Assembly (NCBI GenBank): GCA_015063795.1
Contig: SVTL01000001.1
Span: forward strand, 299,614-363,613
Direction: 5' to 3'
DNA: 64,000 nt
Source of the DNA: Oscillospiraceae bacterium
Lineage (GTDB): Bacteria > Bacillota > Clostridia > Oscillospirales > CAG-272
Notes under the pieces: model-generated
Told to the model about the DNA's origin: nothing
The model's input: the letters and a program-made list of their open reading frames with translations, nothing else
Databases searched by the model: none
Position numbers and translations under genes: made by a program
Part shown: in pieces, positions 58,387 through 64,000 of the stretch
Layout of the letters: every line of letters starts with the position of its first letter
Numbering within the stretch: the stretch's first letter is position 1

Positions 58387-58968
58387 TTACGGTTCGCGGA
58401 AGCGAACGGTTTGCGTGGCGGCATCCATGGATTCGACGATGGCCAACGATTCCAGATGATAGCCCAGATTGCGGATGCTTCGCCCGCCGAACTGGAAGCC
58501 CTTTTCGATGGCGATGCCGATTCCTTCAACGGTTGCGCCAGCCGCTTCGGTGATGGAGATCAGCCCCTGCAGGGCACAGCCGTTGGCGAGAAAGTCGTCA
58601 ACGATCAGCACGCGGTCGTCGGAAGACAGGAACTTTTTGGACACGATCACCTTGTTTTTGTTCTTGTGGGTGAACGATTCCACCTCAGCGGTGTACATAT
58701 CGCCGTCGATGTTGATGCTCTTGGCTTTTTTGGCAAAGATCATCGGCACGCCGAAACAGCGCGCGACTGCATAGGCGATGGCGATGCCGGAGGCCTCAAT
58801 GGTCAGCACCTTGGTGATGGGCTTGTCCTTGAAGCGGCGGTAAAACTCCTCGCCGATCTGATCGAGAAGCGCCACATCCATCTGGTGGTTCAAAAAGCTG
58901 TCCACCTTCAGCACGTTGCCCTCCTTGACCAATCCGTCTTTCGAAATGCGTTCTTCCAAAAAATTCAT
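58387..58968 (-). CDS. xpt: Xanthine phosphoribosyltransferase
   Basis: A 193-residue purine salvage enzyme that converts xanthine and PRPP to XMP. It opens with [20 protein letters not shown] and carries [40 protein letters not shown] with the PRPP-binding motif ([11 protein letters not shown]), and [15 protein letters not shown] at the end, all typical of Xpt. The ATG at 58968 has a modest GGAG upstream. It heads the operon with the BMP nucleoside importer, linking uptake with base salvage. No purine riboswitch core was found in its 35-base leader. Confidence 0.95.
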   Translation of the reverse strand: MNFLEERISKDGLVKEGNVLKVDSFLNHQMDVALLDQIGEEFYRRFKDKPITKVLTIEASGIAIAYAVARCFGVPMIFAKKAKSINIDGDMYTAEVESFTHKNKNKVIVSKKFLSSDDRVLIVDDFLANGCALQGLISITEAAGATVEGIGIAIEKGFQFGGRSIRNLGYHLESLAIVESMDAATQTVRFREP

Positions 58969-59002
58969 ACACACACCGCTCCGAGCTTCGAATATTACAT
59001 CT

Positions 59003-59031
59003 ATTATACACTTATTGTTGTTTTTTGTCAA
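59003..59031 (-). promoter_or_regulatory. Consensus sigma-A promoter of the xpt-nucleoside transporter operon
   Basis: On the minus strand perfect TTGACA (59026-59031), 17-base spacer, perfect TATAAT (59003-59008). Confidence 0.9.
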
Positions 59032-59155
59032 TCGAAAATGAATCATTTGGACATAAAATTTAAATTTTTTCGTAGCAAAAATCTTGTGAAAAAGAAACAA
59101 ACGGATCTTAAACGCCGCAAAAGAGTGGATAAGAAGAATTTTTCAAAAAAAGGGG

Positions 59156-59184
59156 GTGACAAAAGGGAGAAAATCTGTTATGAT
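59156..59184 (+). promoter_or_regulatory. Promoter of the HerA/DUF853 gene
   Basis: GTGACA (59156-59161), 17-base spacer, TATGAT (59179-59184). Confidence 0.65.
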
Positions 59185-59225
59185 AAAAGAAAGATAAAGA
59201 AATGCCGACGTTAAAGGAGTTTATC

Positions 59226-60707
59226 ATGTATCAGAAGGATTTACATAAGGTTTGGCTGGCAACCGGGGAGAAAAAGGTCTATCTGGAGCCGTCGATGTCC
59301 AACCGCCACGGATTGATCGCAGGAGCTACGGGTACGGGTAAAACCGTCACGCTGAAGGTGCTGGCCGAGTCGTTCAGCGACATGGGCGTACCGGTCTTTG
59401 TGGCCGATATCAAGGGCGATCTTTCGGGTATGTGCAAGCCCGGATGCGAGAACAAGCACATCCGCCGCAGCATCGACACCATGGGCATCACCGATTTCGA
59501 GTATGTTTCCTATCCCGTTCAGTTCTGGGATGTGTACGGCAAAAAGGGACTGCCCGTGCGAACCACCGTCTCCGAGATGGGACCGGAGCTTCTGGCCCGT
59601 CTGCTGGGACTGAACGACACGCAGAGCGGCGTTCTCCGCATCGTCTTCCGCGTTGCCGACGACAAGGAGCTTCTGCTTCTCGATCTGAAGGATCTGCGCG
59701 CGATGGTGCAGTATGTGGGTGATCACGCCAAAGAGTATAAGCTGACCTATGGCAACATCTCCTCCCAGTCGGTGGGAGCCATTCAGCGCGCCCTGCTGAC
59801 GCTGGAGGATGAGGGCGGCGAGCTGTTCTTCGGCGAGCCCTCTCTAGAGCTTTCCGACTGGATCGAATGGGATGAGCAGGGACGCGGCACGATGAACATT
59901 CTCGAATGCGCCGAGCTCTTCCAGCATCCGCTTCTTTACGGCACCTTCCTGCTGTGGATGCTGTCCGAGATCTACGAAATGCTTCCCGAGGCGGGCGATC
60001 TGGAAAAGCCGAAGCTGGCCTTCTTCTTTGATGAAGCGCATCTGCTGTTCGACGATGCACCGAAGGCGTTGGTCGATAAGGTGGAGCAGGTGGTCAGGCT
60101 GATCCGCTCGAAGGGTGTGAGCGTGTGGTTCATCACGCAGAATCCCTCCGATATTCCCGACAGCGTGCTGGGGCAGATCGGCAACCGTGTTCAGCATGCC
60201 CTCCGCGCCTATACGCCAAACGATCAGAAGGCGCTGACCGCCGCCGCCCGTTCCTTCCGCATCAATCCCGCATTCCGAACCGTCGATGCCATTCAGGCTC
60301 TCGGCGTGGGCGAGGCGCTGGTGTCGCTTCTGGACGAGAACGGCGTGCCGTCCATGGTGGAGAGAGCCAACATTCTGCCGCCGAGAAGCAGCATGGCCGC
60401 GGTGGAGGATTCGCTTTTGCAGGATGTGGTGAGAGCCAGCTTCCTGCGCCGCAAGTATGCAGAGGAGGAGGACCGCGAATCGGCCTTTGAGATGCTGACC
60501 GAGGAAAGGGAAGAGCAGGAAAAAGAGGAGGCCGAGGCGAAGGAAAAGGCTGCCAAGGAAAAGGAAAAGGCCGCCAAAAAGAAGACGAGCTCGGGCAGAA
60601 AAAAGACCTCGTTGGTGGAAAAAGCCGCCAACAGCGCCGTCAACACCATCGGCCGTGAGATCGGACGCAAGATCGTCCGCGGTTTGTTTGACACGTTTTT
60701 GAAATAA
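59226..60707 (+). CDS. HerA-like ATPase, DUF853 family
   Basis: A 493-residue FtsK/HerA-superfamily ATPase. Walker A is [15 protein letters not shown] (about 33-47), Walker B is [12 protein letters not shown] (about 260-271), and [20 protein letters not shown] with [20 protein letters not shown] marks the DUF853 family. The C-terminal 70 residues are a Lys/Glu-rich coiled-coil-like tail ([20 protein letters not shown]) followed by a basic end. HerA proteins are hexameric DNA translocases that usually work with NurA nuclease in archaea; bacterial DUF853 proteins have no settled role. No nuclease gene is adjacent. The ATG at 59226 has AAAGGAG six bases upstream. Confidence 0.9.
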   Translation: MYQKDLHKVWLATGEKKVYLEPSMSNRHGLIAGATGTGKTVTLKVLAESFSDMGVPVFVADIKGDLSGMCKPGCENKHIRRSIDTMGITDFEYVSYPVQFWDVYGKKGLPVRTTVSEMGPELLARLLGLNDTQSGVLRIVFRVADDKELLLLDLKDLRAMVQYVGDHAKEYKLTYGNISSQSVGAIQRALLTLEDEGGELFFGEPSLELSDWIEWDEQGRGTMNILECAELFQHPLLYGTFLLWMLSEIYEMLPEAGDLEKPKLAFFFDEAHLLFDDAPKALVDKVEQVVRLIRSKGVSVWFITQNPSDIPDSVLGQIGNRVQHALRAYTPNDQKALTAAARSFRINPAFRTVDAIQALGVGEALVSLLDENGVPSMVERANILPPRSSMAAVEDSLLQDVVRASFLRRKYAEEEDRESAFEMLTEEREEQEKEEAEAKEKAAKEKEKAAKKKTSSGRKKTSLVEKAANSAVNTIGREIGRKIVRGLFDTFLK

Positions 60708-60745
60708 ACGATCAGCCGAAACAAAAGAACATAAAGGAGTTTTTT

Positions 60746-61363
60746 ATGATAAAAGATCCCTTTAAACAAATTCTCTCGTTTCTGAAGGCGAAGAAAAAGC
60801 TGAAACGTCCGACTAACATTTTTCCATATATCTATATGTTTGTTGACGAGAACAAAAATGTCGTGATTTTCCCGACAAACTGGACAAACGAACCGATCGA
60901 ACAAATGAGCGGCGGGCCTGAGCCCGAGATGGCTTATGCTTATCTTTCCTGCTATTATCCGATTGAGTTGAAGCATCCGTATACCACAGAGGAGCTTTCC
61001 GAAAAAATCAAAGTTGGATTGGACGAATGCGGCAAGCACGACTGCCACACAGAGCTCAGCGGTCAAAAGATAATCGAAGCAAAGTATTATGGCGTCAAAA
61101 GCTTCAAACGGGCGACATACGGAAAGCGACATATCACTCTTTCGTATGATCCTGAGGGTGAAGACGGAGACGTAGCTCTGTTTCTTCCCACAACGACGGC
61201 CTATTTGTATATGAGTCTGTTTCCGGGGAGAAAAATGCCGAAGGGTTCAACGCTGATGGATTATGCGAAGGTTGTCATGGAGTTTATCGAGATGGATGTG
61301 ACACAAGCGGACGAATTCAAAAAGAATCGAAAACGGCTTAACTGGCCGAATGATCCTGTGTGA
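60746..61363 (+). CDS. Protein of unknown function downstream of the HerA-like ATPase
   Basis: A 205-residue soluble protein, 38 bases after the DUF853 gene with an AAAGGAG site, probably co-transcribed and sharing the terminator. It has a basic N terminus (KAKKKLKRP), a core with NKNVVIFPTNWTNEPIEQMS and TYGKRHITLSYDPEGEDGDV, and ends in a basic helix (KKNRKRLNWPND). No family is recognised. Codon use is more A+T-rich than in the ATPase gene, which may point to separate origin. Confidence 0.68.
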   Translation: MIKDPFKQILSFLKAKKKLKRPTNIFPYIYMFVDENKNVVIFPTNWTNEPIEQMSGGPEPEMAYAYLSCYYPIELKHPYTTEELSEKIKVGLDECGKHDCHTELSGQKIIEAKYYGVKSFKRATYGKRHITLSYDPEGEDGDVALFLPTTTAYLYMSLFPGRKMPKGSTLMDYAKVVMEFIEMDVTQADEFKKNRKRLNWPNDPV

Positions 61364-61378
61364 TCGAACTAAATAAAG

Positions 61379-61408
61379 CAAGAGGCGGATTTTTTCCGCC
61401 TCTTTTCT
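61379..61408. terminator. Bidirectional intrinsic terminator
   Basis: AAGAGGCGGA pairs with CCGCCTCTT around a T-rich loop, with T residues after; it separates two converging genes. Confidence 0.85.
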
Positions 61409-61414
61409 GTTTGT

Positions 61415-62032
61415 TTACCGAATGAAATTGGTGCGCAGCGGGCTTTCCCTTTCGGGGAGACCGAACGCTTCCTTGCCTAGCGCGATGCTCTTGATGAGGA
61501 AGGTCATGTTCTGCGCCAGCGTACGCATGCTCTGCAGTCCTTCCGCATCCTGTGCGGCCTCGCCTGCCTCGCGTCCGTGGACGCTGTTCCAGTACTGTCC
61601 GGAAGCGACGGGCATGCCGGAAATGGTGAAGTATTTGTTCAGCTGGTCAAAGGTGGCCGAAAGACCGCCTCTTCGCGCTGCCACGACCGCCGCACCCACC
61701 TTCATGCGCTTGTCGAAGGGCGTGCTGTAAAACAGGCGGTTGAGGAATGCGGTCAGCGTGCCGTTGGCGGCGGCGTAATACACGGGACTGCCGATGACAA
61801 CGCCGTCACACTCCTGAAGCTTTTTCGCCGTCTCGTTGACGATGTCGTCGAAAGCGCAGCGTCCGTTTTTGTGGCAGAAGCCGCAGGCGGCGCATCCGCG
61901 GATGTCCATGTTTCCCACGTGAAGCGTTTCGCATTCAAAGCCGTTTTGCAAAAAGATCTGCTCCATCTCCTTGAGCGCCAATGCGGTGTTTCCTTCTTTG
62001 CGGGGACTGCCGTTGATCATCAGTATGTTCAT
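61415..62032 (-). CDS. Iron-sulfur flavoprotein / NADPH-dependent FMN reductase-like
   Basis: A 205-residue flavodoxin-fold protein. NILMINGSPRKEGNTALALK (2-21) is the FMN phosphate loop, and VVIGSPVYYAAANGTLTAFL holds the second FMN loop. Between them, CAACGFCHKNGRC (about 47-59) has the compact C-x2-C-x2-C-x5-C motif that binds a [4Fe-4S] cluster in archaeal and clostridial iron-sulfur flavoproteins. Such proteins pass electrons between ferredoxin and other acceptors and help reduce oxygen or peroxide in anaerobes. AAAGGAG precedes the ATG. Promoter: TATAAT at 62095-62100 with TTGACT 19 bases upstream on the minus strand. Confidence 0.9.
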   Translation of the reverse strand: MNILMINGSPRKEGNTALALKEMEQIFLQNGFECETLHVGNMDIRGCAACGFCHKNGRCAFDDIVNETAKKLQECDGVVIGSPVYYAAANGTLTAFLNRLFYSTPFDKRMKVGAAVVAARRGGLSATFDQLNKYFTISGMPVASGQYWNSVHGREAGEAAQDAEGLQSMRTLAQNMTFLIKSIALGKEAFGLPERESPLRTNFIR

Positions 62033-62056
62033 GGTCTGTTCTCCTTTGTTTCACTC

Positions 62057-62125
62057 GGGGCGCGCCCCTCTCTTTGCGATCTATTAACAACTATATTATA
62101 CAACAGCGTGCGTATGCAAAGTCAA
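62057..62125 (-). promoter_or_regulatory. Promoter and GC palindrome upstream of the iron-sulfur flavoprotein
   Basis: On the minus strand TTGACT (62120-62125), a long 19-base spacer, TATAAT (62095-62100). In the leader lies a perfect 12-base palindrome GGGGCGCGCCCC (around 62057-62069), a possible operator or hairpin. Confidence 0.6.
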
Positions 62126-62219
62126 GAGGAATTTGTAAACATTAAAGGCCGTTGGGTGCATAAAGGCGGGGGCAGAGAAGCAAAATAAGAGAAAAAAGGA
62201 AAGAGGAGATGTTTATTAT

Positions 62220-63272
62220 ATGAAAGCCTTTGCCATGCGGAAGATCGGTCAGACCGGCTGGATCGAAAAGGAGGCCCCCGTCTGCGGTCCGATGGATGCG
62301 GTCTGCAAGCCCATTGCCCTCGCCCCTTGTACCTCGGATGTGCACACCGTCTGGAGCGGAGCCATCGGTGACCGCTGTGATATGGTGCTCGGTCACGAGG
62401 CGGTGGGCGAGGTGGTTGAGGTCGGCAGAATGGTGAACGATTTTAAGGTCGGCGACCGCGTTCTGATCTCGGCCATTACGCCCGACTGGAATTCCTACGC
62501 AGCCCAGGAGGGGTACGCCATGCACTCGGGCGGCATGCTGTCCGGCTGGAAGTTTTCCAATTTCAAGGACGGTGTGTTTGGCGAGTATTTCCACGTCAAC
62601 GATGCCGACGGCAACTTGGCACATCTGCCCGAGGGAATGGATCTGGGCGCGGCCTGCATGATCAGCGATATGGTGCCAACGGGCGTCCACGGTGCGGAGC
62701 TGGCGGACATTCAGTACGGTGACAACGTGGCGATCATCGGCATCGGACCCGTGGGACTGATGTCGGTTGCGGCTTCGGCCATTCGCGGTGCGGCCAACAT
62801 CTATGCGGTCGGATCGCGTAAAAACTGCGCCGATCTGGCCCGCGAATTCGGGGCAACGCACATCATCAATTATAAAAACGGCGACATCGTTGAGCAGATC
62901 CTTGATCTCAACCGCGGCCCTGTGGACAAGATCATCATTGCCGGCGGTGACAACGACACCTTCGCTCAGGCCATCCGTATGCTGAAGGCGGGCGGACGGA
63001 TCGGAAATGTCAATTATCTCGGTGAGGGGGATACGGTCGGCATTCCGCGCGCCGAATGGGGCTGCGGCATGGGACATAAGCTGATCACGGGCGGTCTGAT
63101 GCCGGGCGGCCGTCTCCGTTCGGAAAAGCTGGCGCGGCTGGTGATGAGCGGGCGTCTCCATCCCGAGCGTCTCATCACGCACCGCTTCAACGGCTTTGAA
63201 AACGTGGAGCAGGCGCTGATGCTGATGAAGGACAAGCCTGCCGATCTGATCAAGCCGCTTGTCCTTGTGTAA
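62220..63272 (+). CDS. adh: NADP-dependent secondary alcohol (isopropanol) dehydrogenase
   Basis: A 350-residue zinc-type alcohol dehydrogenase very similar in motifs to the Clostridium beijerinckii and Thermoanaerobacter secondary ADHs, which interconvert ketones and secondary alcohols. Catalytic zinc ligands are Cys37 (APCTSD), His59 (LGHEA) and Asp150 (ISDMVPTG). The Rossmann loop is GIGPVG, and NADP preference is indicated by AVGSRKN (Ser and Arg after Gly198) and the later NYKNG Tyr. GWKFSNFKDGVFGEYFHVND is a family hallmark. It has an AGAGGAG site, a terminator, and no clear promoter in the short gap upstream. It probably re-oxidises NADPH in fermentation. Confidence 0.94.
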   Translation: MKAFAMRKIGQTGWIEKEAPVCGPMDAVCKPIALAPCTSDVHTVWSGAIGDRCDMVLGHEAVGEVVEVGRMVNDFKVGDRVLISAITPDWNSYAAQEGYAMHSGGMLSGWKFSNFKDGVFGEYFHVNDADGNLAHLPEGMDLGAACMISDMVPTGVHGAELADIQYGDNVAIIGIGPVGLMSVAASAIRGAANIYAVGSRKNCADLAREFGATHIINYKNGDIVEQILDLNRGPVDKIIIAGGDNDTFAQAIRMLKAGGRIGNVNYLGEGDTVGIPRAEWGCGMGHKLITGGLMPGGRLRSEKLARLVMSGRLHPERLITHRFNGFENVEQALMLMKDKPADLIKPLVLV

Positions 63273-63288
63273 AAAATCGATAAAAAAC

Positions 63289-63325
63289 GAAAGGCTGTCG
63301 CTTCATTCTGCGGCGGCCTTTTTTA
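63289..63325 (+). terminator. Intrinsic terminator after adh
   Basis: AAAGGCTGTCGC pairs with GCGGCGGCCTTT with mismatches and ends in six T residues. Confidence 0.85.
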
Positions 63326-63344
63326 TTGAAAAAACAAGAATGGC

Positions 63345-63374
63345 TTGACGAAAGGCGGCGGATTATGGTACAAT
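63345..63374 (+). promoter_or_regulatory. Sigma-A promoter of the NhaC gene
   Basis: TTGACG (63345-63350), 18-base spacer ending in TTATGG, TACAAT (63369-63374). Confidence 0.82.
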
Positions 63375-63426
63375 AGAAATCAGCCTGTTTGACGGTTTGA
63401 TATCATACATACGAAAGGATAGGAAA

Positions 63427-64000
63427 ATGAAAAAGGGAAATGCTTGGGCGCTTTTGCCCATTGGCGTGTTTTTGGTTCTTTATCTGGGAATGGGCATCGT
63501 ATTTGAATACGTGCTGGACATCAACATGGGATTTTACAACATCCCCATCGTAGTCGCTTTTATGGCGGCGCTTCTCGTTGCCTGTCTGCAGAACAGAGGC
63601 TTGACTTTTGACAAAAAACTGACTCTCATGGGACAGGGCATCGGCGATAAGAACATCGTGACCATGATCCTGATCTTCTTGGTGGCCGGCATCTTCGTCG
63701 GCGTTGTGGGAAGAACCAGCGCCGAAAGCGTGGCTTACTTCATGCTGTCGATCATGGATCCCCGCCTTGCGGTTGCCGTGCTGTTTGTGGTCAGCTGCTT
63801 TGTTTCGCTCTCCATGGGAACGTCGGTGGGCACCATCACGCTTCTGACGCCCATTGCCGTTGCGGTTGCCGGTGCATCCGGCTTTGATATGGCTCTTTGC
63901 GTGGCATCGGTCATCGGCGGTGCCATGTTCGGAGACAACCTCTCCTTCATTTCCGACACCACCATCGCCGCCTGCAACGGTCAGGGCTGTGAGATGAAGG
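63427..64000 (+). CDS. Na+/H+ antiporter NhaC family, partial
   Basis: The first 191 residues of a membrane antiporter cut by the right edge. The ATG at 63427 has AAAGGATAGG just upstream. At least five helices are visible; the last part, GGAMFGDNLSFISDTTIAAC, is the conserved NhaC motif whose Asp residues are expected to bind cations, and SMGTSVGTITLLTPIAVAVA precedes it. It would export Na+ (or another cation or amine) in exchange for protons. It has its own promoter. The rest of the gene, and any operon partners, lie outside the window. Confidence 0.88.
   Translation, partial: MKKGNAWALLPIGVFLVLYLGMGIVFEYVLDINMGFYNIPIVVAFMAALLVACLQNRGLTFDKKLTLMGQGIGDKNIVTMILIFLVAGIFVGVVGRTSAESVAYFMLSIMDPRLAVAVLFVVSCFVSLSMGTSVGTITLLTPIAVAVAGASGFDMALCVASVIGGAMFGDNLSFISDTTIAACNGQGCEMK

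Noticed and set aside
58969-59003. Possible purine riboswitch upstream of xpt
   Set aside because: The leader is only about 35 bases from the promoter to the start codon and lacks the conserved three-way junction sequence; the xpt-BMP gap also lacks it.
1-64000. tRNA, rRNA, prophage or insertion sequence
   Set aside because: Reading the gaps on both strands showed no cloverleaf with conserved T-loop, no transposase or integrase motif and no terminal inverted repeats.

Overview
The window looks like part of a chromosome from an anaerobic clostridial Firmicute, probably a gut-type Oscillospirales or Christensenellales relative. The reasons are: a PolC-type replicative polymerase, the pyrH-frr-uppS-cdsA-dxr-rseP-ispG-polC order, long-form HPF, the c-di-AMP receptor DarA, RicT, a YpeB-like protein, a 2[4Fe-4S] ferredoxin, BspA-type leucine-rich repeat proteins with dockerins, consensus sigma-A promoters and strong AGGAGG ribosome binding sites. 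I see no rRNA, tRNA, CRISPR array, prophage or insertion sequence.

Left end (1-5.9 kb). A minus-strand cobalamin riboswitch with its own promoter precedes a small gene, two membrane-anchored DUF4430-type proteins and an EcfT subunit cut by the window edge. One of the DUF4430 proteins combines an alpha/alpha barrel with a DUF4430 lobe, the domain pair of animal intrinsic factor and transcobalamin. I read this as a B12-capture operon. A secreted copper-amine-oxidase-N-like protein and an ECF sigma/anti-sigma pair follow.

6-17 kb is the housekeeping operon for translation recycling, phospholipid and undecaprenyl precursors, the MEP pathway and PolC. 17-31 kb holds hpf, a membrane glycosyltransferase behind a two-component system, a YpeB-like gene, darA-holB-ricT, ferredoxin, trmN6-rsmI, two small lipoproteins, rpsU and a cell-wall amidase. 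31-38.7 kb holds an LtaS-like enzyme, a TPR-like protein, an operon of GNAT, degenerate shikimate-kinase homologue and pyrB (PyrB fused to a PyrI-like zinc ribbon), and a GntP permease.

38.8-44.1 kb is the most unusual part. It is a seven-gene minus-strand operon with an alpha/beta hydrolase, a TetR regulator, a flavin-reductase-like protein with a PCP_red-like tail, a BciA-like SDR, a DUF1295 reductase-like membrane protein, an unknown membrane protein and a 213-residue protein resembling ferredoxin-dependent bilin reductases. Three of the folds recall tetrapyrrole reduction, so I propose an undescribed reductive pathway for a linear tetrapyrrole or chlorophyll-like compound. This rests on motif reading, not on database searches.

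44.2-53.1 kb encodes three consecutive secreted dockerin proteins: a phosphodiester glycosidase and two giant LRR proteins. 53.2-59 kb is a purine salvage operon (xpt, BMP-type nucleoside ABC transporter). 59-64 kb has a HerA/DUF853 ATPase, a small unknown protein, an iron-sulfur flavoprotein, an NADP-dependent secondary alcohol dehydrogenase and a truncated NhaC antiporter.
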